Counted from the first letter of the stretch, positions 24,351 to 35,969 are shown. The stretch is 64,000 bases of DNA from Aselliscus stoliczkanus (GCA_033961575.1 CM066732.1:112098687-112162686), one strand, 5' to 3'. The notes: generated by a model not told the origin, from the sequence alone. Translations and numbers: made by a program.

Positions 24351-24548
24351 TTAAGAGTTTTCCATAAGTTCAGGTTCATGTTTCAGCATTTCTGGTGTCA
24401 ATCATTTATAGTAATTAAACAAGGAGATAGCTCTGAGATTCTGTAAAATTTAAGAGTTTTCCATAATTTCAGATTAATGTTTCAGCATTGCTTGTGTCAA
24501 TCCTTTACAGTAATTAAACAGTGAGATAACACTGAGATTATGTAAACT
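24351..24548 (+). repeat. Tandem duplication of a 99-bp single-copy unit
   Basis: Unit 1 (24351-24449) and unit 2 (24450-24548) both begin TTAAGAGTTTTCCATAA and share ATGTTTCAGCATT, TGTCAATC and AGTAATTAAACA. I count 13 mismatches in 99 positions with no gap. No repeat family is recognised. Confidence 0.9.
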
Positions 24549-25899
24549 GGAAATAAATGTGGGTTTTCAGTGAATGACCCAAATCTGTTACAGTTGAAAG
24601 GTACCGGAAGGCATTGAGATCTTAGGGTATGAAGCCCCTCCCTCTTCAGCTTTAAGAAAAATCTAGCCCAAGTCAGCAGAAATGGAAAGTTTACCATCTG
24701 CTTGTTGGCTTCTGACATGGTTATTTCAGTTCAATTCCAAAAGGAAAGTTATATTCAATACAATTATTTTTAGAGCATTTCAAAATTATTCTTATTGGAG
24801 ATAAATAAAACAAGGAAAAGGTTATTCAGCAAAATTTAGCCCATTAGTTTCAGATTGTGCCCTATCTTTCTGTAAGCAATAGAATCTGGCGGCAATAACA
24901 ATTTTTGGATTTGGGGACCAGGGACTTGCAACAAGGCATTTCAACTCCAAACCGCTGTTCCTGTAAGAAATGGGATATGTAGGGCAAATAGCTAATGTAG
25001 CCAAGAACTAGGATATGTTGCTCGAGGCAGCCCTTCAACCCTATTCATATCCAGGGTGTGGATCTGAGTCAGATGTCCTTAACAAACTGAAAGAACTGTT
25101 GCCATGGAAGAGGGTGACTTTTTGTAAGCAAAGTCAGGTGGCACACTTCAAAATGTCATAGGCATGCTCCAAGTGTTCAGATTACAGAAAGCACTACCAT
25201 GTGTAACAAGTTCCAAGCTCAGAAACCCCTCATGGTTCCACAAAAGACATCTTAAACAGATTACCTTCTGCCCAAAACAATGTGTGATAGCACAACTGGT
25301 TGAGGGTCTCAGCCATACGGTACCACTGATCTACCTTTTCAGGATTATATAGAATGACTTATTATTTTTTCAGAACAGGCTAATAACCACTTCTAGAAAT
25401 AGTTACCTAAGGAAAAATTTGCCTAAGGTAGTTGTTGGCTGAGGGTGTCTCTGGGTATAGAGAGTACTGTTTGTACAGATCTTCTGGGAAGTCTTTTCAG
25501 GTGTGTTGTGAACAGATCCTTACAAAAGCCAAGTACAGTCAACAATTCATGGACATTGACCTATGGCTACTCTTCCATCGTGACACATATACCTTCATCT
25601 TACACAACCAATGGTTACCTTAAGGGAGATTCATCCATGATAATTTGTCTTGATGCTGAAGTACTTGAGGTAGTTGAACAAAGTTGGTTGATCTTTTACT
25701 ATACTTGACCTTATATTTTAGACTTGTTTGAAAGTTTCATTTGTATTCAAGCCTTTTGTTTTCAGAAAAAAATGCAGAAGTATGCACATGTAATTGTACC
25801 TTCACACACTCTGATTGCTACTGTTAGACATCAATCCTTATGCCTATGTCTCTTCAGTCATTTGGTCGATTCCTTAATTATTCTCTGAATTCTTGTATG
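24549..25899. other. Unassigned noncoding DNA
   Basis: Short open frames (for example 25445-25708) have no recognisable domain. Confidence 0.5.
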
Positions 25900-27000
25900 T
25901 ATATAATATGTTGCTACAATCTTTATACTTGAAGTCAGTTTGGCTGGGTATAAACTCCTTGGTTCACTATTTATGTCCTTGAACATCCTAAGTATATTTC
26001 TTCATTGTGTTCAGATAATAAAGCATTGCTTTTGACAAGACTTTAGCTTAAGACAATCTGATTTTTTTTCCATCTCTTGTGAATGACTCAATATCATGAT
26101 CTGAATGCTCAAAGAAGCCTTTTCATTTTAAAGCAAGTTTGGCCACAATGGATTGATTTTCCCAGGAAAAACAAAAACAAAACAAAACAAATGTTCGTTT
26201 TCAGTGTATATATTTTAATTATTTTTTATTTCAGGAAACATGCTTGAATTATAGTTTTTAGTATGAATTCTGTTCCATGATTTGGTTGTGGTTTTTTTTT
26301 TGGAAACTCCTATTATACATGTATTGAATTTTCACTGCCTATCTTTTGTATCATTTTCAAATCTCTTTTAATTCTTTATTTTTGATTCAAACATATTTTC
26401 CTTCTTTTCCATTTTCTATTTCACTTAAGAAACTTTCTGTAGTGTTTATTCACTCTTGTGTCCCTTCTCATTCAGTCTTTATTTCTAAAATAATATCTTA
26501 TTTTTAATTATTCTCTGAGTTTAGGTAGATCTTTTTTGCAAACCTGCATTTTTTCTTATCACGTCTTCATTCACATAATTTCTAAATTTTTCTAATTCAC
26601 ATTTGTGTTCTTTCACAGCTTACATTATTTTCTTATATCTACTTTGAAATGTTAGTTTATACTTTTCATCTATTTTGTGGGCATGCTTTTCTGGTTTCTT
26701 TGATGTCTATGGGGATGTTGACCAGATCCCTACAATAACTTGTATCGGATTGGTTTCTTTTCCTTATAATAAGTATTATAGGATCTTCCTATAATCCTTT
26801 TCTGTTGCTTGTTTTAAGTGAAATGAATTTTCTATGCTGAAAAAGGAAGACAAACCAAACAATATTCTTAGAGTCATAGCTCTACACCTCCCTTTTCTGT
26901 TACTTTTGTTAAGTGTTCAGAATAATTTGCCCTTATATTTTCTGAGATCTGCTGACTCTGCTCCCTTCTTTACATTTTTCTCTTTTTCTTTGCTCCTATT
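25900..27000 (-). mobile_element. Ancient L1 3' UTR/ORF2-flank relic, L1M class
   Basis: On the plus strand the series AGTCAGTTTGGCTGGGTATA, CTCCTTGGTTCAC, TTCTTCATTGTGTTC and TGTCTATGGGGATGTTGACC in T-rich DNA follows the reverse complement of old mammalian L1M 3' regions. Divergence is high and the right boundary is uncertain. Confidence 0.55.
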
Positions 27001-27397
27001 GTCCCTAGTCTAACGAATTTGGATCCTACCCACAGATTCTTCTTCCTGGGGGAATCATCTCATAAGGAAGATTTGGATGATTAGAATCAAAAGTTCATAG
27101 GTTAGACTTCTCTAGCAACCTCAGCCTTGCCCATGAATTCTAGTCTGCTAGCCTCCTTTCCAGATTTGGCTGCTGTCCTTGGATAAATAAGCCTTCTAAG
27201 CATTCCTAGTGAGTATCTGTTGTCAGTTTGGGAATCATTACTTAGTTCATCAGAAGTCCCTCTTTTTTCTCTTCTGCTTTCTCCTTACTATGCTGGTCTA
27301 GTTAATACAGCTAAACTTTTGGCATTTGTCAGGATACCTTTTCACTTAGTTTTGTGGTAGATATCGTGTATGCATTTTTGGTTTTGCTACCCTCCTT

Positions 27398-27403
<6 letters not shown>

Positions 27404-27447
<44 letters not shown>
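27404..27447. repeat. (TA)22 microsatellite
   Basis: Uninterrupted alternating AT run of about 44 nt. Confidence 0.97.
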
Positions 27448-27451
<4 letters not shown>

Positions 27452-28660
27452 TGAGTGACACCAGGGAGATTAAAAAACTATGCTATTGCCACTGCCATCT
27501 CCCAGAATCTTTCTAATACCATTTTAAGTATTCTGATGGCCACAGAAGGTCCTTTATTTTGCTTAATTTAATTTAGAAAATTTGGATTGTATATCTCCTA
27601 TGTTTTAGGTACTATTTTAGGCATAAAATCTTGTATTTAACTATTCTTAACCTCTAAGTTCTTACAATATAGTCCAGTCTTTTACATAGCACTTAATCTA
27701 TAAATCATAAAATACCCTCTCCTCCTAAGAGATAAGAAAAAGTTTGCAAACTAAACAATGGATTGAAAAATCATTGTTTCCAAAAAATATTGATCAATGT
27801 ACAGCTACTAAAAAAAATCAGCAAAATACTAGGCATTATTAGGAAGGAAATGCTGAGTAAGAACAAGGATTGGGGTATCAGTACTGCTAGTTGGATGCTT
27901 GTGATGAGAAATCACAAGATTGGAGGGGAGAATTGTCCTCCAATTCTCTGACAAACTCAGCACCTCAAAGACGAGCAACTTTGCAAACAATAAAAAACAA
28001 TAACGTAGACATGGTGTGCTCATGATGACTACTTTAAAAGGCCACCCATACATCTTTTAGTATACTTTCCCTACCCCCACCAGCCTAACTAAACCAGGAA
28101 CACCAGAATAGAGAACAGTACATGGAGTTTTCACAAGTGTAGATTCAGAGCAAATAAGTAAAAGGAAATTCTTCTTCATGCAGGCAGGAATCAACATAGA
28201 GAACTTATTGAATCAATGATTGATTAGCTGAGATTATAATCTATAAATCAATAGTTGGACAAGACATAACGAGGCTCTACGAAAGGCTGTTTGGTTTCTG
28301 CTTCTGCCCTTTTGATGTCAGCATTGACAATCCTAAAGCTGCTGTTAGAGCATATTTTGAGCTGGAGGGAGCATGTGTCTGACCCTAGATCCTGTTTTAT
28401 GCTCAGTTAATATTCCATGGGTGAAGTAAAACAGGAGATCTTATGAGAATAGAAAAGGGTAGCTTAATATTATCCCTCCTGCCATCAACTGCTAGAGCCT
28501 CTTCTGAAAGGCCAAACTAGCATCTTTCACACTCTATCATTCTCCTTGAACATTAAAATCTTCAACACGGGGATGACAGATGGAGAGCATTTCTCAAAGG
28601 CAAAGGTGTCTTTGGTGATGGTTTTTTCTGGCTCGAGGGGGCAAAGTCACTTGGGGGCAA
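27448..28660. other. Unassigned noncoding DNA
   Basis: No gene or repeat family is recognised. The open frames at 27763-27951 and 27829-28053 lie on opposite strands over the same bases and lack motifs. Confidence 0.5.
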
Positions 28661-28880
28661 TGAGCTGACAGATCAACAAGGTTCTAAAGCATTCTTAAGT
28701 CAGTACTGCAATTAATTACTATCACAAACCATCAAAATATTTATAGTTATTTTTCCAAAGCTTAATGCATATAGAAAGTAGTTTTTACAAATAGCAATTA
28801 AATACACTACCAATGTTAATTATAATAATTTGCATTAATAGAGAGCAAGTAATTTTAGATTTCCTAGCCAAAGATCATAG
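28661..28880. other. Candidate conserved noncoding element
   Basis: Single-copy, AT-rich but non-simple sequence with homeodomain-type cores: TGCAATTAATTACTATC at about 28707, GCAATTAAATAC at about 28794, and TTAATTATAATAATTTGCAT at about 28818. No repeat family is recognised. Conservation is inferred from composition only. Confidence 0.3.
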
Positions 28881-28999
28881 ACTGCTGACTATGTTCTATA
28901 TTCTAAGTTCAAAGTATCTCTACAACCATGCATCATGAGGGTCAAACGGCTAATATGACTTTTAGAATTTATGGCTGATTAACTTGGCTGGTTACCAAA

Positions 29000-29200
29000 C
29001 TTTTAAGGAGATGGGTTGAAAGGATGTGAGATCCACTTGAGCCAGTTAGAACTCTGCCTAGACAATGAAAGAATAGACCTATATTCCAACCTTGATTCAC
29101 CTACTTTTTTACTGATGAGCCTGGACAAGATATTTGAGCTCAGAGAGCCTTCATCCATAAGATGGAGACAGTAAGAATCCTTTTCACTTCCTCTGGACTC
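29000..29200 (+). repeat. MIR SINE relic
   Basis: It contains CTTGATTCACCTACTTTTT, GAGCCTGGACAAGATATTTG and GCCTTCATCCATAAGATGGA in MIR order. Confidence 0.65.
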
Positions 29201-29299
29201 TTTCGATGTCACGTCTAGCTCTGTACAACCCTTTGATTCCAACACATCCTCAATAACAGGATCAGCCATTTTGAAAATGTGGCCACAAGGGATGCGGTG

Positions 29300-29640
29300 T
29301 GAGCTTAGCACAAATCCTTGCCTTCATTGTGGAAGCATTTTTCAAAGCCACCGTCCTGTACAGAGACAGTGTTCTGGGCTGGAAGGAATCGTTCTTTCCT
29401 AATTGAAACAATGGAGTTAATTAGTGGGAAAAAATGCAATTCCCCAAATTAGGCTCTGGCAAAGGCATTTTAATTCATGATTGCCAAGAAATCCTTAATG
29501 GTCATAGAAAGACCGTTTCTACACTAGCAAAGCAAAATGTTCCTTGGCAAAAGCATCACCAAGAAGTAACAATGGAGGTATTTTCTCAAAACATCAAGCA
29601 ACACAACAGAGTGTAAAAAAATAATGACCAAAAACCGTTT
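29300..29640. other. Candidate conserved noncoding element
   Basis: Non-repetitive block with GGAGTTAATTAGTGGG at about 29411, TTTTAATTCATGATTGCCAA at about 29468, and two CTTGGCA/TGCCAAG NFI-type half-sites. The 60-codon frame at 29434-29616 has no recognised domain. Confidence 0.3.
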
Positions 29641-30657
29641 TGCATATATAATTTACTTTATCACAGAAATAACCTTTGCTAAAATACCAATAGTTATTTA
29701 GATTACGGAAGCAATCACTATGCCATATTAACATATTGGCGTATCTCACCAATAACTCTTCTTAAAAAACAGAAGTACAACCTCACTAGACTTGGTTTAT
29801 TAAAGTATTAGTTTAAAGGAATGAGGACTGAGACATGTATGTGATTCTTAGCAGCTTTTGGTGGTAGCAATAGCACTCTAGCAGGAGTTAATGGATAGAC
29901 TATGGTGACTCTCATAATTAACAATTAATAGTCCTAAAATATGTGTGGACACTGTGTAAACTTGAGAGAGATTCAAGAGAGAAATAACTCCTAAGGCACT
30001 GACCATCTATTTAAGGGGATAGTATCAATAAACAAGGAATATTACAATTCGTGATATGCAGATTGAGCCAAAGATTCCCCAGTCTTTTCCTAAGAAGGAA
30101 CCCCTTCTATTTTCCTTAACTCCTATAATTGTAAGCTACAACAATATCACTTACAGTCAAATACATAAAACTTTGAGCACAATCAGATTTTTGAAAACCC
30201 TGCCATGGAAGCTTATGAAACAGTACAATGAAGAATGGACAAGACTGTGGAAGGAGGGAGAGACTGCAGGGAGAATCATATGAGGCTTGTCTACCTCATG
30301 TCTTGCCCAAGTCCTAGTCATGGCCCAGAAGGACCAGGAAAGTACTGCTTTCAGGGACCATGCCAGGCCAAATGGGATTACACAGCAGGCTTGTGGGCTG
30401 CACAATTAGAGAGAGAGATCAAAGAAAGAAATCAAGAGCCAAAACCAGAGAAGTGAGGCCAGGTAAGGCTCAGCTTCATGGGACTGAGTCAAGAGGCAAG
30501 GAGCTAGTAAGGTCAGAACAGGGGGTGCTAAAGGCAAGAAGAGTGAGGCAATTAGTTCAAAGCTGATCCCAAGTGGCGTAACAGCTACAAGGAGGCCTAT
30601 ACCTAGCTAGTGCCCACTTTGCAGACTCAGTGTACAAGAATACTTCAACACTTCAAG
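29641..30657. other. Unassigned noncoding DNA
   Basis: No repeat family or gene is recognised. The open frames between 30056 and 30566 overlap in several registers without motifs. Confidence 0.5.
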
Positions 30658-30802
30658 AATAGAGGAGCACTGCCGGCCGAGTGGCGCAGTGGTTAAGCAC
30701 TGGCTTGGGAAGTCAGCAGCCCTGGTTCGGTCCCACATACGAGAGCCAGTGACACTGCCCTCAAAAAAAAAATAAAAAAAATAAAAAAATAGAGGAGTAC
30801 TG
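30658..30802 (+). mobile_element. SINE family A (copy 2) with target-site duplication
   Basis: The body from 30673 begins GCCGGCCGAGTGGCGCAGTG and ends GACACTGCCCTC plus an A-rich tail. It is flanked by AATAGAGGAGCACTG (30658-30672) and AATAGAGGAGTACTG (30788-30802), 14 of 15 identical. Confidence 0.9.
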
Positions 30803-31530
30803 AACAACCAGAGTAGAATGTCTGCAACGAGCAGAGGCAGAATGAAACATTTTAAAAATAAAAACAACAGCAAATGCAACCAAGTTTATCTAATAATAGG
30901 ACATTTTGGAATAAAAAACTTTGCACTATCCCAGCCAATCCTTTTCTAGCTCTTTTTTAGGCTTCTTCATTGTTATCTGGATTGGCATCATTTTTGTGAT
31001 AAATTATTTTCCCAACCTACTCTCATGGGGACCTGAATATATGGAAGACCATATAAGCTGTATTCCAACAATATAATTTAGGTTAAAGGATATCCAAACA
31101 CAATCTGATCCCTGGGTCAGATGGAGCCAGGGGTGACCTAGCACTGGTTTTTGCCTTATGAGATGGACTCATCCTCTGACCTCACCATTGTCTCATTGTT
31201 CCACCATCTTCATATACAATTACTTCATTTAATTGATGTATTTTCTGTATATTCTCTGCAAATCATTCAATTAGGAACCAGTCACTGGCTTCCAAATTAT
31301 AGCCATCAGGGAATATTTCACATAACCTAAGTCAGCTAGTTAACCCTATACCACCTTTGTTTTATACCTGAAAACCAGACTCTGATGCAAAGCCTAATGG
31401 CCAAGGACAGAATCTAGAGAACAGATCAAGAGGGTTCCAGCTCATCACACCTAGGCTGGAGTTACATGTCTTTTTGAAATGGGTTTTACAGAATTTCTAG
31501 CACTTGCACCAAAAAAAAAAAAAAAGAACA
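30803..31530. other. Unassigned noncoding DNA
   Basis: Nothing recognised. An A run lies at 31511-31525, just upstream of the next SINE. Confidence 0.5.
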
Positions 31531-31677
31531 ATCAAATTTTAGGGCTGGCCGAGTGGCGCGGTGTTTAAGCGCTGGCTTTGGAAGCCAGTGGCCCTGGTTT
31601 GGGTCCCACATATGAGGGCCAGTGACACTGCCCTCAAAAAAAAAAAAAAAAAAAGATAAAAAATAAAATCATCAAAT
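31531..31677 (+). mobile_element. SINE family A (copy 3)
   Basis: The body from 31542 reads GGGCTGGCCGAGTGGCGCGG with an anticodon-like loop reading TGG (stem CTGGC/GCCAG), and ends GACACTGCCCTC plus a long A tail. Short flanking repeats ATCAAAT occur at 31531-31537 and 31671-31677. The B box is GGTTTGGGTCC. Confidence 0.85.
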
Positions 31678-31779
31678 ATATCAGAAATGATTGAATCTGA
31701 CAGATTCAGTGCCACTTATTCATGTTAATGTTGAACATAACTTCATCATAAAATAAAATCACATTTGTTTCGTTTGCTT

Positions 31780-31925
31780 AATGTCTGAGCACTTCAATTT
31801 AACATATATTGAACATCTACTATATACCAAGCTCTGCTAGACATTAGCAGCAAAATATGAATAAAACATTTTTCCCATCCTCAAAGCACTCCTAGCAGAG
31901 GGAGACAACCCATAAACCAATGACT
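31780..31925 (-). repeat. L2/MIR-type terminal relic
   Basis: The plus strand ATATATTGAACATCTACTAT, then ACCAAGCTCTGCTAGACATT and TCCTCAAAGCACTCC resemble the reverse complement of an L2-type 3' end. Confidence 0.5.
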
Positions 31926-31972
31926 AAATATAATGTAAAATTATTATTGTGGAATAAGTAAACAAAGAAATA

Positions 31973-32536
31973 CACACACACACACACACACACAAGGTCA
32001 GACAATTAGGTTCTTGAACTCATCCTAGAAAAAGTGCTACATACCTCAGTATCACTATGGTCACTTTCGAAGTACTCCCCTTGGGAAACTATGCGCCAAC
32101 CCCAGTGTCTAGTCCACTCTTCAAAGCAATTTTGGAACTCTTTTTCTGGAATGGCCATCAGAGTTGTCTTTGTATTACCCTTGATATCCTGGATGTCATT
32201 AAAATGTCTCCCTTTCAATATTTCCTTTATCTCTGGGTAAAGAAAGAAGTCATTGGGGGCCAGATCAGCTGAGTAGGGAGGGTAAGGATTTATTTACTGG
32301 TTAAAAACTCCCTCACAGACAGTACCATGTGAGCTGGTGCATTGTCATGATGCAAGAGCCATGCATTTTTGGCAAAAAGTTGAGGTCATCTAACTTTTTC
32401 ACGCAGCCTTTTCAGCACTCCCAAATAGTAAACTTGGTTAACTGTTTGTCCAGTTGGTACAGATTCATAATGAATAATCCGCCTGATATCAAAAAAGGTT
32501 AGCAACATCATTGCAACAAGTTCGAGAATTTTCTGA

Positions 32537-32573
<37 letters not shown>
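31973..32573 (-). mobile_element. 601-bp mariner (DD34D-type) deletion derivative with CA-tract ends
   Basis: A TA dinucleotide flanks both sides (31971-31972 and 32574-32575), the usual mariner target. Inverted repeats lie at 31995-32020 (AGGTCAGACAATTAGG then TTCTTGAACT) and 32519-32539 (ending TTCTGACCT). Between the TA and these repeats is (CA)11 on the left and about 33 nt of GT on the right, so the dinucleotide tracts are themselves inverted. The minus strand encodes the catalytic C-terminal half of a mariner transposase, and the N-terminal DNA-binding half is missing. Confidence 0.9.
32006..32505 (-). pseudogene. Mariner transposase C-terminal relic
   Basis: The protein would cut and paste the element by DDE/D chemistry. 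Reading the minus strand, an FFDIRRIIHYES-type motif (first catalytic Asp), the mariner signature HHDNAPAH (second Asp) and a DLAP-NDFFLYP-type motif (third Asp) occur in order. A C-terminal EFQNCFEEWTRHWGWR, then GEYFESD, follows in the frame at 32006-32218. An in-frame stop and frameshifts break the frame between these motifs. The helix-turn-helix N-terminal region, roughly half of the usual 340-350 residues, is deleted, so no active enzyme is possible. Confidence 0.85.
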
Positions 32574-32575
<2 letters not shown>

Positions 32576-32576
<1 letters not shown>

Positions 32577-33049
32577 TCCACAGATAAGAAAGCAGCTTTT
32601 AAATTCCACTGGTGTCTGCATGGAAGAAAGGAAAGAAAACTACAAGAATAAAGAAAATGTTGTTCTATTATTATTTCATCATCTGATCTATCAGATGTAA
32701 TCATTTCTACTTATTTAATGAGCCTAAAAATCTTTGTGTAGTATATTACTCTATACATGGCACTTTCTAATAAGTTACCCTATTCTAAGATCACAGCAGT
32801 CTTCTGAGTTAGGCAGTGGGAGCTCATACAGATGTGACTACAAATAGGAGAGGGAGGTGAACTGGACTTTGGGAATCAAAGCCAATCAAATCTGAAATAT
32901 GGCTAATTCTGCCTCATTCTGCTCCTCCCTGAGTTCCCCTTGGAAAGAATGGTAAGGAGAGAAACAAAGCCCTGTGAGTCCAGACTCGGAGCTGTGAGAA
33001 CAGATCACCTCCCTCTGCCATGATAGACCATCACACCAGTCCTCACCCA
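32576..33049. other. Unassigned noncoding DNA
   Basis: Nothing recognised. Confidence 0.5.
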
Positions 33050-33850
33050 GCCCGCCTTCTGTTAAATGCTCCCTGCCACCCCAGGTTTTAAATTATTTAA
33101 ATAATTAACAGGCTCTATAGATGTAATGCTGAGAATGGCCTTGTGATCCGGAAGGCAGTTACACCTTTGGAGATCTTTAGCAAATAAACTGAAAACTTGG
33201 CTGTGTGAATTTTCTCTCTGCCATAATTAGCAGCAGATGGACGACTTTTATGGAGCCACCTGTCAGCAGGAAGACTCTCCTTACAGTTTCTAGTTTCTAG
33301 AAGGAGTGAGATTAAAATAGACCAGTGCCGATCGCTTCAAGTACTCTTAAGGGTCCCAGGTGTGATCAGGCCTGCCAGAGACTGACAGGATTCAAGAGGC
33401 AGCCACTCCTCATGGCACTGGCTCACCTGTGAGGCATGAGGCAGGAATAAGACACAACATTATTTCTCAGCAAGTTTGGGCAGCCGATAATTTCCAAAAA
33501 CTTGGAGAGCAGGCCCAGGAGCCAGCCTATGCTGAAACGTTCCATTTTACTAACCTTTTTATCTAATTTGAAAATACAAATAGAGCTCTCAGGGTGTAAT
33601 TAGCAGCAATGACTCTTAATACCTGCTTTCCAAATTTGACCTTAATGGCCATTCATTAAAATGGGCTCTGACTTCATAGTCGCGTTGGCAGAAAATGGAA
33701 AAGTCCATCTATCACTGTCGGCTCCCATTTTCTGCGTAATCATTCCTGGAAGAAAGAGGCCTGCAAGTGTGCATGGGGTGGATGGAGCTGAAGAGGAATT
33801 GCAGCGAGTTACGCCAAGAGCTGGCACTTAAGTTTCCCAAAAGATCGCTG
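33050..33850. other. Candidate conserved noncoding/enhancer block
   Basis: No repeat family is recognised. The 12-mer TAATTAGCAGCA occurs twice in direct orientation (33224-33235 and 33597-33608). AATTATTTAAATAATTAA lies at about 33092, TGGAGCCACCTGTCAGC at about 33253, and an 11-bp perfect inverted repeat GCAGAAAATGG/CCATTTTCTGC at 33688-33698 and 33725-33735. This density of homeodomain- and E-box-like sites suggests regulatory sequence. Function and conservation are inferred. Confidence 0.4.
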
Positions 33851-33859
33851 CTGCCTTGA

Positions 33860-34095
33860 GAGAGATGTGGCCCAAAGTACTGGCCCCAAGTCAGGGATCT
33901 GGGTGCTAAAATGTGCTCCCCCTTGGCCTTGCTGTGTGAGCTGAGGGAAATCACTGCATCAGCCTGAACTTTAATCACATCTGTAAAAAAGAGATAAGAA
34001 TGCCACACCTGCTGCAGAAGGTTCTATGAGGATCAACTGGAATAATGTCTATAAAAAACCTTGAAAAGCATAAATTGCTATGTAATTGCAAAGAT
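33860..34095 (+). repeat. MIR SINE relic
   Basis: TGTGTGAGCTGAGGGAAATC, CACATCTGTAAAAAAGAGAT and ATGAGGATCAACTGGAATAA appear in MIR order. A T run of about 23 nt follows at 34110-34133. Confidence 0.7.
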
Positions 34096-34133
34096 TGTTT
34101 TTGGTGTTGTTTTTTTTTTTTTTTTTTTTTTTT

Positions 34134-35014
34134 AAGAATGACAGCATCAATGGCAATGGGAAGGGCAGAACAAAACAATCATAGATTTTGGTAAGTCCAC
34201 TCAGCTGGGATGCACTGATCTATTTTGCAGAATAAATTTGGGGCAGCTCCCTTGTACCAGATGGCAGTGAATAAGGCACTTGTCCGAGACAGGTGAGGGA
34301 CAAGGGAAGGTGACTTCTGCTGACTCCTCAGGAGGCTGATAGGAAGACGTGCTCTTCTTGAGAGTGCAGGTAAGCGGAGATGCCAGACCTGAGCACCTGA
34401 ATTCCAAGCGTTAAGTGACTGAAGAAAAATGTGCTGGGCCACGAGTCAGATGGTGGGAGATTCTGCCCTGCTCTGACAGACACCCACTGTCATTTTCCCC
34501 ACCTATGACATCATGACTTTCTGATATCAACTGAAATCAATAGCATATATTTTGTGGGATAGGAACAGGACTAAGGGCAGTAGTTATAGTGAGGCGGTTA
34601 GGACAAATTGATTTATATTTTAAATAGGCCCCAGAAAAAGATACTTGGGCAGATAGTGACATGAAGCTTCATAGAGATTCATTTCTTCAGCCCATAGACT
34701 TCCTAACTCGTGTGTGAATAAAGAATGAAGGTTCACAGGAATAAGAAGTTTCTCCATGGAGTTTGGAAGGAGTACATGCTGGACAAATTGAAGGAAAAAC
34801 AACTCTACACACTGGGTGTTCAAGTGAAGGAGCCAAAATACTGAAGAGTGGATGCAGGATCTAAATTCACCTAAAAATCTCCAGGGTAGATTGTTCATTA
34901 CATTTAATTTGGATAATTGCAGAGCCATCTGCTCTAAGTCATAGTGCCTGAACCTTACCGGATGTGAGATTTGTTTGAAGCTCCTGACCCTCTCTGCAGC
35001 CTCTCCAAACTCAG
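34134..35014. other. Unassigned noncoding DNA
   Basis: Overlapping reverse frames of 68-102 codons (34179-34928) have no recognisable domain. Confidence 0.5.
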
Positions 35015-35230
35015 TGTCATCCCATTCACTGAGTACTTGCTACATATGAGGCCCTGTACCTAGTGTTTCCATGAACCTTACCAGCTTTAATTTTGTTAAC
35101 AAAACCATACAGAAAGTCTTTATGGCTCCAGTTTTACACAGGAGGAAACTGGGCCTCAAACAGGCTAAGTAACTTAGCCAGAACCGAAAGTCAGAACTTA
35201 GACCTAGCTACCCTGGATTGCCATCCAATT
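35015..35230 (-). repeat. MIR SINE relic
   Basis: The plus strand ACTGAGTACTTGCTACATAT, GCCCTGTACCTAGTG, CACAGGAGGAAACTGGGCCT and AGGCTAAGTAACTTAGCCAG is a reverse MIR. Confidence 0.85.
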
Positions 35231-35969
35231 CTTTTCCCATCACGGCACAGGTGATTCCAGCAAAATATAGTTCTCCCTTCTAAACGGCCAATTTTTGACA
35301 GCAAAGACATATATTTTTTTTCTATTTGCTGACATGTAAAATGATTTTCGTTAGTTTCTTGCTCATTATACATGTTTCAGTGTGGCTTTCTATCATTTAA
35401 AGGCAATTTTATTTTGTAATAATCATACCACCGAACATCATTGCCTCTCCAGGGTTCAGCATTAAAGGGAACACTTATAAATATTTGATGAGAGAATGAA
35501 GGATGGGAAGAAGCTTAAACTACAATGTTGTACCATAGTGTGAGCCTGAGAAGAACCAGGACTCAGGAACATTCTGGCAGCTGACCACCTGAAGGCCCTC
35601 AGAAGGTACGCTGCCACTGAGCTTTGGGCATCTGCCCCCTCTGAGCCAAGACAGAGTAAAATAGAAAGCATCACATTGCCAGGCACAATTGAACTCATGC
35701 AAAGATCCTGGTTGTCCCCATCAGTTCTCTTCCCAACTTCTTATGATGGGGTCTGTGTCCTTAGCAGACAAGTTTTTTTCTCCCTGGTGTAAAATTAGTT
35801 GAACTTGACATATTGAGCTCATTACAGTTTAATGACAACTTCCGTTTACAAAACAGTAGTGCCAAGTCCAGACTCAAACATCTTTGTTTGTGTAATGGCA
35901 GCATCCAAATGATGCCAAACACAGCTCAGAATCCTTTCCCTTAATTGATTACATTTGTTGTTGTGGAAT
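35231..35969. other. Unassigned noncoding DNA
   Basis: Nothing recognised. Confidence 0.5.

Noticed and set aside
27404..27447. TA run as an origin or cruciform element
   Set aside because: Ordinary (TA)n microsatellite. Nothing else supports a functional role.
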